Source: Elmis aenea (lineage: Eukaryota; Arthropoda; Insecta; Coleoptera; Elmidae). From it: 64,000 nucleotides of DNA. The notes beneath the pieces were generated by a model that did not search any database, had not been told where the DNA came from, and saw only the letters and a list, made by a program, of their open reading frames with translations. A program made the position numbers and the translations under genes. Below are positions 9,472 through 21,839 of the stretch, piece by piece; the stretch's first letter is position 1; every line of letters begins with the position of its first letter. Where the stretch lies: assembly GCA_947652605.1 (NCBI GenBank), contig OX393581.1:44787924-44851923 (forward strand), given 5' to 3'.

Positions 9472-10989
9472 TACAGGGTGATTCAAATTCGAGACCGACC
9501 ATGGGAATCTCGCTTATTATAATAGCTAGAGTATAGGTTTTAATTTGGCAAAGTTGCTAAATTTCGTGCTCAATAATAATCTGAAGAGAAATTGGAAATA
9601 TCTCAAACGGTATTCAAAAAAATGAGGAAAAACTGGAAAATACGGTTTGTGAAAACCGTCTATAACTCCTTTGGAGTTTAAAATTTTTTAGCTGTGTAAA
9701 AATATTGCCAAGCAACTTTTTAAGCCGAATCGGACGGTGGTCACAATTTTTTTCTAGATCGATTCGTTTTTGTTTTATAACAACCAACTTTATTTTTTCT
9801 TACGGATGCAATTACTGCTATTTACATAATCAAATAGCATTTATTTTTCTGAATTCTTTGATGTATCACACATGGTATTTTACTTCTTCTTTCATTGTCA
9901 AATTTGAATAAATGCGTTTTAAACAACAACCACGATAAATCAGGTAGGCCGGTCATTCTAGTTTATGTTGTTTCCATGACAACGAATCAACAAACTGAAA
10001 GTTTTGAAAGCCTGTTACTTGTCGCACTAATAAATTCGTAAAAATGAACTTTAATAACGAAGAAAAACGCGATTTGCTGCGAATTTTTTATACCGTTCTA
10101 AATTTTGTTATACTTTATCACATGCTATTAACAAGTTTACCTAAGTTTCTGTTTGACGTAGAAAAAAAGTGTTTTTTCCGGATCTGTTTGTGATGAATTT
10201 TTTTTTTTTACTTTCATCTGAAACCTTTCTGCCATATTATGTTCTGGGTTTGGCTAAAGCCCCATATTTCCTTAAGTATCTGTCCGACGTACAAAAATAG
10301 GTGTGCGAGAGTTGTCTTCTTTCTGGATATGTTTCTGCATACCGTTGACTTGACAATATAGCATTCCTATTCAATGAATTAAAAATCTCAGCATATCGCA
10401 TTTTTCTTCGTTATTAAAGTTCATTTTTACAAATTTATTATTGTGACAGACCTTCAAAACTTTTAAGTTTGTTGATTGGTTGTCATGAAAACAACATAAA
10501 CTACAACGACCGGCCTACCTGATTTATAATGGTTATTGTTTAAAACCCTTTTTTTTATTTGGCAGTGAATAACGAAGTAAAACACTATGTGTGATATATC
10601 AATGAATTCAGAAAAATAAATGCTATTTGATTATGTAAATAACAAAAATTGCGCCTATATGAAAAAATAAAGTTCGTTATCATAAAACAAAAACGAATCG
10701 ACCTAAAATAAATTAGTGATTACTATCCGACGCGGCTTAAAAAGTTGCTTTAGCAATGTCAATACCCATTTGAAATATTTTATACACCAAAGAAGTTATA
10801 AACTATTTAAAAAAATCGTATTTTCTGGTTTTTCCTAATTTTCTTGGATACCATTTGACATATTTCCAATTTCTCTTCGGATTATTAATGAGCATCAAAT
10901 TTAGCAACTCTGCCAAATTTAAACCTATACTCGAGCTATTACAATAAGCGAGATTCCCATGGTCGCCCTCAAATTTGAATCACCCTGTA
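9472..10989. mobile_element. 1.5-kb near-complete palindrome (fold-back element)
   Basis: The element starts TACAGGGTGATTCAAATTCG and ends with the inverted match CAAATTTGAATCACCCTGTA, with TA edges. Arms of about 600-700 bp pair almost to the centre. GGAATCTCGCTTATTATAAT pairs with ATTACAATAAGCGAGATTCC; AGGCCGGTCATTCTAGTTTA near 9946 pairs with TAAACTACAACGACCGGCCT near 10497; TTTAATAACGAAGAAAAACG pairs with TTTTTCTTCGTTATTAAA. The loop (about 10130-10370) holds two diverged direct copies of a roughly 70-bp segment (CTAAGTTTCTGTTTGACGTA and CTTAAGTATCTGTCCGACGT). There is no coding similarity. Confidence 0.92.
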
Positions 10990-11796
10990 TAGAACCTACG
11001 GCCAACCTGAATTTTTTGTTTTCGTTTGATTGCGTGAAGTAATTACAGTAAGATCCTATAATTCAGCTAAAAAACGCCATTTAAAGTTATATCAATTAAA
11101 TCTAGATTAAAATATCACTTCTTCATGTAAAACATAACGTTAATAATTCGATAAGCTTGTCAAAGATCTACGTTTTGCCTCGAACGTGATTGACTTTTTT
11201 TAACAGTTTTAAGAAAACACTCGTCTGTTTTTCGTTGCTTTCACTTGTTACTATAATTTACAAATACTTCAATTTCAACGTGGAAAACAAACCTTTTGTA
11301 TTGGTTAATTTCTCAGACAAAAAATGATCATGCACAAAACAAATTTTCTGTAGAATCTGAAGAAATGGTAAACGTTTCTTAACGAGGTTTTCATGAACTA
11401 CTTTTTAATTCAGTAAGGAAACATTGTTAAATTTATCTTAAATGAACATTTCCAATTTACAGAAAATTTTTATCAAATTGATTCAAAATCGATAATTTTA
11501 GGTACATACTCATACAAAAGCCTTAATGGTTTTTAATGTGTGTGTTATTATATTGTTTGCTGTTGACATTTTAATCGCAAAATTTACAAATACTGCAAGT
11601 AAACATTTAAATTTTTAATATAAGTATCTCGAACGTCCTTATATTTATTTAACACCATAATTTTATTGTTACAATTTACATATAACAATTATTCGTAGAT
11701 ATTAGCACTTGTTAATGTTATCTTCAATATAATGCTGTGAAATCTGTAACAGTATACTACATATAATAAAAAAATTAAGATTTGTCTTATTTTTTT
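10990..11796. other. No gene recognised
   Basis: AT-rich sequence with no recognised element between the palindrome and the retrotransposon remnant. Confidence 0.6.
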
Positions 11797-12786
11797 AGAG
11801 ATGAAGCAGATAAATTGCAATGAGAATGTTATTATTATTTCCGCGGAGGTGGTCCCAATTCGGGTTCCTCTACTGCGAAATATTGGTCTATTGTACCCTC
11901 TGGTTATAGCCCCTTAAAGAAGTCCTGTGTTTTTGAAAAACTCCAGGATTTTCTTTAAGAGTGTTTTTCTTAACTCTTCTTGGTTGGCTTTTTCCATCGC
12001 TAGAAGTTTACGTTGATAGTGTGTGAATCCTTCACACTGGCATATTACGTGAAGAGGAGTTTCTTCTTCTTCACCACATCCTCTGCATATATCGGTCTCC
12101 GAGAGCCCTATTATGAAGAAAAGTTTGTTTAGCCCACAGTGTCCTGTGGCCGCTCCGATTTCTACTCTGCTCATCCTGAGCATTTCTTCTGTCTTTTCTT
12201 TAGAGACATTGAAAGGATATCCTTAGAATGGGCTTGTCCTGCAACTTTTTTCCAATGAGCATGCCCTTGTATTAATATGTCATTAAGACACCGCTTGGCT
12301 GTTCCATAGGATGTACCAACTGCGGGTTCTGGTCCGAAGAAAGGTGTCTCGCTGCCAATTTTAGCTAGGCGATCTGCCTTCACGTTCCCTGGTATATTAG
12401 TGTGCCCTGGGCACCGTACAGCTTAACACTGCTTCCTAGCACGTTAAGTGCCCGTATGCAGTTCAGAAGAAGTCCTGAGTTTACTTCCGACGAGCCAATA
12501 GCTTTTAACGCTACTTGGCTGCCGGACACTATGAAGATTCTTTTATTATTAAAATCTCTTTCTAATATAGTTTCTGCACATAAGTGCGTAGCGTACACGG
12601 CTTGACATGTGGTTGCACACTGTCTAAGGCCTACAGATGTGCCTTGTCTTGTGCTGCTCCCCATATTCCCCAGCCTGTGCCATTTTGTGTTTTTGACCCG
12701 TCCTTTTACCAGACCAGGCCATTTAGCTCTATTTCTTGACGCTTCCAATAGTCCCGTGAGACTGTTAAATAGAGTTAGGATTTTCG
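11797..12786 (-). pseudogene. 3' end of a non-LTR retrotransposon: RNase H and C-terminal Cys/His region, broken
   Basis: Read on the minus strand, three frames in succession give the C-terminal part of an ORF2 polyprotein of RNase H-bearing non-LTR elements (I/R1/LOA-like). An RNase H start (DGSKTQNGTGWGIWG) near 12690 is out of frame with the next block (ATHLCAETILERDF, then VSGSQVALKAI). Another shift near 12410 leads into PGHTNIPGNVKADRLA. A third near 12180 leads into RVEIGAATGHCGL and the C-terminal CRGCGEEEETPLHVICQC, ending at a stop near 11914. Beyond the frameshifts, the aspartate usual in SDSQ is glycine and the glutamate usual in QAEVYA is missing, so two catalytic acidic residues are lost. 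The reverse transcriptase is absent, so the copy is 5' truncated. A likely 3' UTR runs to an A-rich end near 11797 (on the minus strand). Opposite-strand open frames here are shadows. Confidence 0.88.
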
Positions 12787-12900
12787 AAAATATTTTCTGT
12801 TAAATCCTTTTTTTTTGTGAAGATGTTAATATAACAAAAAACAAACGAAAAATAACGCAAGAGTAATAGTAATAGATATCAACAAGTTAATAAGCTTAAA

Positions 12901-13211
12901 CAGTGCATACCGGTTAATTCCGGTTAATTAGGAAACAACGAATCAAGACCGATTAAGCGACTGTCCCGATTAAGCGAAAGGAAGGTGTCTACTTGCATAA
13001 GCACCCGATTTCACGCAACATAAGAAACGCACACACATTTCAGCGCGACTTTGGTGTAACAACTCGTCTACTGCACCTCCATGCAACGATTTGGCCCAAA
13101 TAAGCGGAGAAAACACAGACTAAATACTTAACTTGTTTCTGGTCTTCAAGTTCTGTCGCAGAAGAACGCCTGCCTCGAATAACCGGTGTCCCAATTTATC
13201 AGAATCCACTA
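12901..13211. mobile_element. Possible hAT-type MITE
   Basis: The left end CAGTGCATACCGGTTAAT and the right end ACCGGTGTCCC..AGAATCCACTA are imperfect inverted matches (CAGTG, then ACCGGTTA). Internal copies of CCGATTAAGCGA give it a repeat-like texture. No clear target duplication was found, so the boundaries are approximate. Confidence 0.38.
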
Positions 13212-14429
13212 TGTAGTTATTTTTTAAAGTTTTTTACATGTAAAGCAAATGTTTATCTCCTATAATAAGTTGCTTTAAAACTGGCATTGTAGCAAAACAT
13301 CAATTAGATTCGAATAAATTTTAATTTTGAACGGTAATTTCTCATGCGCCTTTTTTGTAGGACATGGTAAGCTTCTTATATTATCGTTGCGAATATAAAT
13401 TCCCCTAAAGGTCGTACTAATTACGTCGTCAATTTAAATAAATAAACGCAAGTATGAATATTTGCTTGAATCATTTCGCATTTCACGCTTTACTTCGCTG
13501 CCATAATCGAACGTGTTACAACATTGTAATCCTAAAACTGTTTTGTATTATTTGTCCCCATTAATATCCCGCGGTGGACATCTAAATTCCGGTTTTGATC
13601 TTTCCCTAACCTTACTCAAAAATCACCGTAGGTAAAGAAACGAGCGTAGTAAATTTTATTTTATAGCTTTATCCATTCACAAGGTCTCTTTTTTATGTAT
13701 TCTTCCAATTTTATTTAATTCCGTAAGCTCATCCATCATTCTAGAAATAGTATTAATAAAGTGCATCATCTGCATAATTTCTTTTGCTATACAAAACATG
13801 GGATTTTTATTCATCGCTCCTCAAGTTACGTAAAATTATTCTTTGCGTTCATTTGAATGTTAATGATGATTGTGACGGTAATTAGGTTTTTGTCTCGTTA
13901 ATAATATTTCATGGAAAAATGTTAAAGTACAATAAAAATTATCGGATTCTACTTCCGCTGTGGCGAGCAGACAGACGACTGTTTGTATAATATTACCGGG
14001 GGCTAATTTGCGTATCCTCTGCGCACGGAATGAAACAAAAAGAGGAACTTAACCGGGAATTACGTTAATTTGATTTTAATGTCGGCTGACGTGACACTCA
14101 CACCGTAACACCACCTACCATAACATTTTAATTTAATAATTTTATTTGTATTAAGTCTCTCGTAGACATTGTTTTTACGTTTGGCTTAATAAATTTGACT
14201 TACAACTTCTCGCCCGTGACAGCTTCTTACATCTAATTTGGCAGATATTTAGAACAGTGGAAATGGTCTAACTGTTTATATTTACATTAAAACTAGATTG
14301 CGCTTTGACGACTTCTGAATTGTGTTTTAACTTGAATTAATGGTGTAAATGTCTACTAATTAAAAAACCATTTTTGACACACCAATTGTTCGCTACAAAG
14401 ATTTAATTTGAGCGAGCACACTTGGTTGG
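13212..14429. other. No gene recognised
   Basis: No coding similarity, inverted repeats or RNA genes recognised in this stretch. Confidence 0.6.
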
Positions 14430-15320
14430 AGCCTTATCAGTGGCGTAGCTAGGGGGGGGGGTCCGCCCCGGGCGACACTTTTTTTGGGCGGCGCTTTGTC
14501 TTCCCAAATGCGGTGAAAATTAAAATCTCAGGGTTATGACCGAACAGTAGATATAATAATCAGTGCTAGTCTCAATGAAAAATTCGCATTAAAAAAGAAT
14601 TCTTATCGAAGTTTGAGGGTAAAACGGGCCAGTCGACCTGGCTATACTGAAAACCCGCCCCCTTGTAACGACAGAAGTTCCAACCAATAAAATTATGAAA
14701 CATTTCATTTAGTTTAGGCATTAAATTCCATGCAGTTTTAAACTCTATTGTAAAAAGAATTTTTCGCTTTCGTTCTATTGAAAACATTTGGTTTGAGGTA
14801 TAAATCTCTTTCTATTAACCAATCGTCGCATAGCGATAACATTTGTCTAATTATTTACGAATTGAGATGTAGAAAAGTTTCGAACAATGGTAAGAGACCT
14901 GAACAAATCATAGGGCACCAGAAACAGTCTGTAATGACGATTTTTCATTACCCGTATGTAAATACAATTATTGTTGGAAGGGACGTGATAAAAATATTGG
15001 TCGTGCGCGACTGGCCTAAGTGGGTGATGATTAGTGCAATTTGACAGGTATATAAAACCTTTTTTTATTTATATTACATTTGGAGTTGTGTCTAGGCAAG
15101 GTGCCTTTGAGGAAATTCGCAGTAATGTACGCTTTTTGTTCTTGAAAACAAGCAACAAAAATATAAATTTAAAGCAACAACGTTTGCCCGTTTTTGGATG
15201 AAATATAGTGTCACTTTTTTGGAATGTACCTATGTGAATTTCATGTTTATATTCATATTATTACTTTGTTTTAATTTTGCTAAATCTATATACATATATA
15301 TAAAAGAGCTTGTTTGTCAA

Positions 15321-16379
15321 TAGGCGCCGACTTTCTAAACTCGCTAGGGGGACAGGAGATACTCATTAACTACAATAGGTACCAGGACATAAAACCGTTT
15401 AAAAAACCGGTTAACCGTTATTTTTTTCCGTAAAAGTGATTTTTAACCGAAACCGTTATTTTTAATGGCAAAAAACGGTAACCTTTTTGTAATAAAAATT
15501 ACTTTAAAAAAATGAAAAACCTGTGCTAAATACGATTAGTTTACCAAAAGTTATTACTGAACGCTTGATTGTAGGTACATATATTATAAAATTATAATTA
15601 GATAGGAGCATTTTTATTTCATAATTTGTATTACTAATCTAAATAATGACAAAAACCGGGTTTTTAAGCGGTTCTCAAAACCGGTTCATAAGTTAAATCG
15701 TTTTTTTTTTACGAAAAAAAAACAGGTATTTAAACAAAAACTGTTATAAAAATAAAGTTCTCGATTTCGGTTAACAGTTGACCAATTTTTGAGCTTAGGT
15801 ACAAAATTAAAGTTTATTCAAAATACTAATTAAATAAATGACATAGTTAAATAAAATATAACTTAATTATAAAAAGTAACATCTTAACTGTTATTGCCGG
15901 AAAAAGTGAAAAGAACTAACAGATTAAAAGAAAATATTTACGAGAGAAAAAAGAATTTAGACATTTTCATAGTTTTTGCTATAACATCTGAAGTACGCAG
16001 AATTTTGTACTTTTGTTAACTAAATGCTTTGGCAAAAAATATATTTTATCTTTAAATAGCGGGAATTTACTTGAAAGGATGATGGCACACAACTGGTCAA
16101 CTGTTATCAGCTTGGGGTTAAGAAATGAGAACGATAAATGTATGATGTACAAGTAGGTAGGTATTGGTACATAGTCTCAGTCCATCTCAGAATGGACAAA
16201 AAAACAAAGTTTGGCACTAAATAAATGTAAGTTGTATTCGAACGTGATATGTGCTGTTTAGGATAATTAAAATCTGATATGCACAAGTTAACCTTTGCGA
16301 TGTCGCATGGGGGCGATGCCCCCCTAGTTCAATCGGTACGGGGGCACGAGCCCCGTTGCCCCCATGTAGTCGGCGCCTA
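15321..16379. mobile_element. TIR element with TAGGCGCCGAC ends
   Basis: TAGGCGCCGAC at 15321-15331 is exactly inverted at 16369-16379. Beside the right end lies a G/C-rich hairpin (CATGGGGGC near 16308 and GCCCCCATG near 16358). No clear target duplication was identified. It carries the 15383-15794 MITE. The two overlapping opposite-strand frames at 16217-16489 are readings of this hairpin. Confidence 0.6.
15383..15794. mobile_element. AACCGG-rich hAT-like MITE, copy 1
   Basis: The left end CAGGACATAAAACCG and the right end near TTTTTGAGC are degraded versions of the ends of the copy at 44545-44992. The interior is dense in AACCGGTT and CCGTTA motifs. It is flanked by ATAGGTAC (15375-15382) and TTAGGTAC (15795-15802), seven of eight matching, supporting hAT-type insertion. 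The CCCTG at the right end appears deleted. Confidence 0.78.
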
Positions 16380-16512
16380 TGTAGTGTGTTTGTTTGTTCG
16401 CTATAGAATCCTAGGTCCGTTGACCGATCGGGACCAAATTTTGCACCATTACTATTTAGGTATTTAGGACCTTGCAGATCTAACGCCAAACTTTAAGTAC
16501 AAGCACATATTA

Positions 16513-16615
16513 AAAATAATAATAATAATAATAATTACTTGGACGGGATTCGATCTTACGTCGACAAATACCTGGTCATAACACGATACGGCGCGGTGTA
16601 TTTCACAAGTAAAGA
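16513..16615 (-). repeat. tRNA-like SINE fragment with (ATT)n tail, tentative
   Basis: Read on the minus strand, GATCGAATCCCGTCC resembles an RNA polymerase III B box and is followed by an ATT microsatellite (16515-16536 on the plus strand as AAT). Upstream CGCCGTATCGTGTTATGACC resembles the tRNA-derived head of insect SINEs, but an A box is not clear. It lies inside the nested region. Confidence 0.4.
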
Positions 16616-17245
16616 TTGTTTTGTATACAATTAGTAATAAATGTACATGAAGTACATATTATTTTTATTAGTACATTTTTAATTGAAACAAGACGAAAGA
16701 AAATAAATTTGAGTTATTATTCAATTTTTAAGCAATAAATAGTTATTTTTTAAGGAATTATAAGAAATTGAAAAGATGATTGATCAGAGTATGTCATTTG
16801 TGTATGATTTGGAATTATTGGGCTTATTCAAGTTAAAAAAGTAATTAGTAAATCTGCTACTAACGAAGAGACAAGAGTCTCGGCCACGCTCGCAATCTGT
16901 GATTGATAAAAGGGAATAATTGTAATCACCCGTGCAACGCCGGGTAAATCATCTTGTATATTATGTATGTGTTTCTTTACCTAAATGGAAACTATTAGTG
17001 AAAGTTTTTACCCATATTTAAAATAATTTCGTGGGGGTGGGGGCGATCTGATTTAAAAGACTAAAACTCAAAATATGTCCTGTCATAAAACTGTAATTAT
17101 CTAACTTTGCATTAAAACCCGTTTGAACATCTAAAATTTAAAAAAAAATATGTTTGTGTCGATCTCTGTTTCTTTTGGAAAAATCAAGAGTTGGCAACCC
17201 TTATTGAGAGGAGCGGCAAACTCTTACTACGCCACTGATCCCTAT

Positions 17246-17743
17246 TAATACAGAGCGCATATTTTATCATTCAAAACGATCTTTTCGCATGCGAAATAAA
17301 AATCATCGATTAACCTTGACTAAGATTAACGTGTATTTCGAAATATTTATATTTGATTGCTAATAAACGTATAACTAAACGATATAATTTATCTCGTGTG
17401 ACTATTATTTAATGTTACTCTCCTTACAGTTGGGAGAATCAACTTAAATTGAACTAATAGCCATTAGAAACAAACTAAATCCTTCATAGCCCGCAAGCCA
17501 TTTTCTAGTCCATCTCTTAAGTTTAAAACAAGTTTTCATTTGTAGGAGACTATTTAGAGCAGAATTATGCCGCTACTAAATGATGCTAATTTTATTAATT
17601 CATAAGCTGGCAATAATTACTGCTAACATTGATTTATAGTTGTAAAATATTGAAAATTAATTTTGTCAAGTCAAGAACATAGGTACATTACGCACTATTA
17701 AAATATACTTTTTACCTTAGTTGTTAAAACTGACTTTAAATTA
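17246..17743. other. No gene recognised
   Basis: AT-rich sequence with no recognised features. Confidence 0.6.
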
Positions 17744-18627
17744 AGGATGCACCGATAGATAAGCTTATCGGCCGATTATAGCTATTAATCAGCCGATCAT
17801 TGACTTTCAAGTATGATTAATTAGATTATCTAATTAATGCAATGTATGTATTGTGACTTAATTTTAATTAGTTCCTCGTGATTTACTTCAAATATATACA
17901 ACCGTTAAACAAACCATTTTAAACATGAAATACAAGAAATAGGTTATGCCTTGAAAATCATAGTTTGAAAGTAATAGGTTTACTTGCATTTATTTAAAAA
18001 TTATCTTCAATAAATGTTATTTAAAGTTTTTTAAGTTATTTGCTGTTTTTTTAATATCCTAAAATATTTTTCGTGATTTGTTGTAGTTTAAAAATTGATT
18101 ATGTGCCTTATTTATCATAACTTTTGTTTCATGTATTGTAATTTTCATACCAATAAATAGCCATAGCCATGTTGCCTATAAGGCTAAGCCCTGACATGCA
18201 ATTAATCAGTTCTGCAACAGTTTGATCCGCGATTGTCTAAACCGCGCTCACATACACTGAAGTAAATCAGGAAGGAGTCACATGTATGCAAGCACACAAG
18301 CTACCTACTTAATATTTTTTTGTTTCAACGTGGATTTCTACGGGTTAGCTAAATTGTGTGTTCTTGAATTGGTAAAGAGGACGAAATTCAAACCTATACG
18401 ACACTAAACAGTTGTACGAAGTCGCGCAATCAGTTGCCCGAATTTACAGTAGCATGGGAGCGTGTTGTCATATAAACCAATGGTAATGACTCCTGCAACC
18501 AAATTGTTGCACAACTGATAATTGCGTGTCAGCGACCAGCCTAAACCGATTTACTGGCATAATGAAATTAAATGAAAACAGATTAATCGGCAAATAAACC
18601 CATACTGGGTATTACCGATTAATCACT
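17744..18627. mobile_element. hAT-like element with GGATGCACCGAT left end
   Basis: The left end AAGGATGCACCGATAGAT is followed by TCGGCCGAT-type inverted motifs, as in a common hAT end. Related ACCGATTAATC motifs occur near 18550-18625, where a decayed right end probably lies. The right boundary is approximate, and no target duplication was found. It contains the element at 18181-18542. Confidence 0.45.
18181..18542. mobile_element. MITE with AGGCTNNNNCTGACANGC ends
   Basis: The left terminus AGGCTAAGCCCTGACATGCA and the inverted right terminus TGCGTGTCAGCGACCAGCCT continue in homology for about 40 bp (ATTAATCAGTTCTGCAACAG against its complement). With TAA on both outer sides, the pattern fits a 3-bp PIF/Harbinger-type duplication, though this rests on three bases. 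No coding region. Confidence 0.72.
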
Positions 18628-18672
18628 ACATTTCTATTTCAAATTCAAAATAAAATCGTTACAAATTGTAAA

Positions 18673-19519
18673 GTAGGGGAGAGCGGGGAAGTAACACGGG
18701 TAGGTTGTAACAGTGCCTATAGTTTCTTTAATTGTTGTTATATGTCGCCCTTAGCGCTTGTGCAATGTTCATTTACATTCAACTCCCTACCTACATTGCC
18801 AGCTTTCATCTGTCATAGAGGTCAAGTTTTTGCCAGCCAGAGTCACTATTTTCCGCCTAAAAGTTAATGCGTTGTGGAACAAAAAAATTACCTTAATTAT
18901 TATGTTCTAAATTTTGTCGGCTATTGGTGGATGCAATACAATTTGATGTTGGAATCGTGGTTAATTGTGGATTCCCTTCAATTTAATTTGTGTACACTTG
19001 GGGTCAAAAGTAACAGTGTTTACAACCAACCCCAATCAATGTTTACACTTGCAAATGTTCACTCTTAGCACATAATTGGTGGTTTTCTTCGTAGATGAAT
19101 GAGAACATACAAAACTTGTCGGATTAATTTTCCAATTTGTTATATCTTTTTGTTTCACATTTTTGAATATTGATAATTTTGTGATGTGTATCTTGGAATC
19201 AAATATTAATTTTGTTGATCAATAGGTACTAATATATTTACCCACTACTTATGAGCTCTGTAAATGATTTTGCTGTTACATTTTACCCCGGTTATCGTTA
19301 CTTTTAGCCCGAACGGTGAGGTTGGAAGTAACAGCTGTCTTACTTCAGAAAAACAAAATTCTCGCATATGCTTTACGAAACATGAAATAAATATCTTGAA
19401 AGACGAAGACAAATGTCCAATCTATCATTTAATCAATTTGAATGTAAAAAACTTGTTGCACTCTATAAGAAATTAAATAAAAACAAAAAGATGTTACTTT
19501 CATCCCCGGTCTCCTCTAC
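18673..19519. mobile_element. TIR element with GTAGGGGAGAGCGGGG ends
   Basis: The left end GTAGGGGAGAGCGGGGAAGT and the right end TTTCATCCCCGGTCTCCTCTAC are imperfect inverted repeats, each followed inward by GTAACA or its complement. The element is about 847 bp. Interior open frames (18874-19068, 19264-19476) have no recognised similarity. The superfamily cannot be set from the ends alone. Confidence 0.7.
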
Positions 19520-21236
19520 TAACAGCAAAAAGTCTTAACTGTGTGTCGATTTCTATTCTAAAAATAGTAAAACAACGCCCCATGAAAAAGTTAATTTTAA
19601 AATCATGCCATTGTCTTTGCAAGTGCTGTTTTCATCCAAGTTTTTTTTTTTTTTTAAATTATAAAATAGTGTATGTTGTTATGAAATGTTTGTTGTAATT
19701 ACAGAAATATAGGTAACAATTTAATACCTTATTTTAATGGCGTAATCTCTTTATTTTATTAATCTTACCTAAATTTTCGCCGTTTTTGTAGTATCATTAT
19801 TTCGTTTCCACATTGGTCCGTACAGTGCCACTTAAACACAAAGGCTCTGAGCATAATTTGTTTGAATAGCTTATGGAAATTATAAAAGTACAAGTTTTTT
19901 TGTACCCATTTACGAATGTTAATTATACTAACCGATTATAATTTACTTTATTCCCACGCTCACTAGACAAATAAAGAAATATAACTCAGTCCCGTTTTAT
20001 TTTTTAACCTTTATACATTATAATCAGATCATTTATTGGCTGAATTGTGAATTTTATATTATGTGTACTTGTGCAATAAGAATTCCCTGGACATATTCGG
20101 ATAATGGCGAACATTCTTATGGAATGTATAAATATCGCTTTTGTTTGGAAAGCTTATTAATCATAAATGTTAATTAAATGCGGGATAGTAATACCAATTT
20201 CGCAATTAAGAGCTAAATTAAATGAATTTTTTCTAAATACATAAATTGCGACGGGTTTCTGTGCGAGCGTGGCGTTGAAGTCTCTCTTTAAAATTCAACG
20301 CGTATTAATTTTTAAAAGAAACTTCGCAATTATTAGGCGAGCAACATGAAATGCTCCCGCTGGTTGCTCATTCACAATTAAAATACTTTGTAAAAGGACG
20401 TATTATAATTTAAAATACCTTAAATTGGGGTACAGTTATCTGATTTTGAGTGTTATGACCGCCTACTCTGCCATACACCGTTACCATACCTTGTTCAGGT
20501 GGAAACAAAACAACAACAGGTAGAATAAAGCCTGCTTTATTATACAGTATTCATCCCCACAGATTACTTATAAATCAAACCGAGGTTAAATAATTTAACT
20601 GTTAAAAAAATAATTAAAAGTTACGTAATTTTTTCACGTACATTTTCTTAATAAAAAAACCATAAAACTTACCCCCTTCAACATTTAAAAACGCAGTATT
20701 TATCACCATTTATTGTAGCCGTCTTCATTTTTTTCTTACAAGAAAAGAACCATTATCGCCCAATTATGAATGGAGCTCTAATTGCTAATAACACATCTAT
20801 CGCATGGTAGACTTTATTTTGCTTAAACTAACCGTAATTAAAATTAGAACCCCGTAGTTTTATAGTCAGGTAAATTTCAAAAATTATAATCACGTACGCC
20901 TTGTGATTAGGGAATATATAATTGCTTGTTATAATTACAGGGAGCGAATCACAGAGGCAGGTATATACCCTAACTTAACGAATTTGGTGTGGTTTTTCGA
21001 AAAGGTTCGCTTTTAAATGCATTATTAATTTTTACAGCCAATTTTTGAACTAGAAATTTGACCGTATGTAAAAAATTTAACTTGTGAAAATTAGGATAAA
21101 CCGTTCCAAAAGTTATAGTTTTTTAGCTCTTGCCTAACTAGCTGTCAAAGAAATGCTATAAATATCCTGTCTGAAAATGAAGTCCTGAATATTAAATAAA
21201 ATAATTGTAGAGTATTGTTTCTTTATTTTTAAAAGT
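19520..21236. other. No gene recognised
   Basis: AT-rich sequence with no long open frame, no terminal repeats and no RNA gene recognised. Confidence 0.6.
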
Positions 21237-21590
21237 AATGTGAAATCCGAAATTTTATAAAACGCTTAGGCATTTTGTAAAAACCCGTCAAAACGAGCAA
21301 ATTATGACTTGCCTCTTAATCTCATACGTAGATATGTTTTCATACAAAAAAAAAGCTTTAACTAACCTTTAACCTGACCCTTATTCGTTTGGTCAGTAAT
21401 ATAGGGTGAGGTGTTAAAGGTTAGTTAAACTTTTTTTTTAAATAAATTTTTAAAATAAGGCGTATAGGTTTGTTTTCATTAAAAACAGTTATGCGGCATT
21501 TTATTCTTTACCTAGACAAAACACGAGATTCTCGTTTTGCCGGTTTTCATAAAATGCCTAGGCGTTTTATAAAATTCTGGATTTCACATT
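21237..21590. mobile_element. 354-bp hairpin MITE
   Basis: AATGTGAAATCC and GGATTTCACATT bound the element. The arms pair over about 60 bp (TTATAAAACGCTTAGGCATT against AATGCCTAGGCGTTTTATAA, and CAAAACGAG against CTCGTTTTG). An independent inner palindrome (TTAACTAACCTTTAACC against GGTTAGTTAA) occupies the middle, so nearly the whole element folds on itself. Confidence 0.88.
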
Positions 21591-21839
21591 ATGCCCATGA
21601 CTAGTGTTTCTTCTGGAGAATTCTTTTTCGAGAAATTATCAAGAAAAAGTAATTTTTTTGGTTTCTCATTTCTCGACTTTTTCTCGAGAAAAAAAATTAT
21701 ATATAAATATGGATTTTTAGTGGCATAATAGTGGAAATTGTGCCGATTAACTGTTCTGGTTGACAGTTCATACAAATTGTTTTGAATTTTCAAAGGCTAC
21801 TAGCGATATTTTAGGTAAAATACTCATAATCATAAGAAA

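Larger units (their letters stand above)
15291..16965 (+). mobile_element. Candidate Helitron/Helentron-like non-autonomous element, interrupted
   Basis: The left side has TATATACATATATATAAAAG followed by GCTTGTTTGTCA. The right side has TGTTTGTTTGTTCGCTATAG, a CCGATCGGGACCAAATTTTG block, and near the end the small hairpin ACCCGTGCAACGCCGGGT followed by AAATCATCTTGTATA. Such a combination resembles the ends of insect Helitron-like elements. The 15321-16379 segment would be a later insertion splitting it. Assignment rests on motif resemblance only, and no Rep/helicase coding is present. Confidence 0.38.
14438..17237. mobile_element. hAT-ended element, 2.8 kb, host to nested insertions
   Basis: The left terminus CAGTGGCGTAGCTAGGGG and right terminus TACTACGCCACTG are inverted matches of a common hAT end. 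Flanking octamers AGCCTTAT (14430-14437) and ATCCCTAT (17238-17245) agree at six of eight positions, as expected of a decayed 8-bp duplication. G/C-rich subterminal sequence follows the left end. No transposase similarity was seen; the open frames at 14572-15044 resemble nothing known. Insertions at 15291-16965 account for much of the length. Confidence 0.75.

Noticed and set aside
12402..12803. Plus-strand open frames at 12402-12605 and 12609-12803
   Set aside because: They are complements of the RNase H region on the minus strand.
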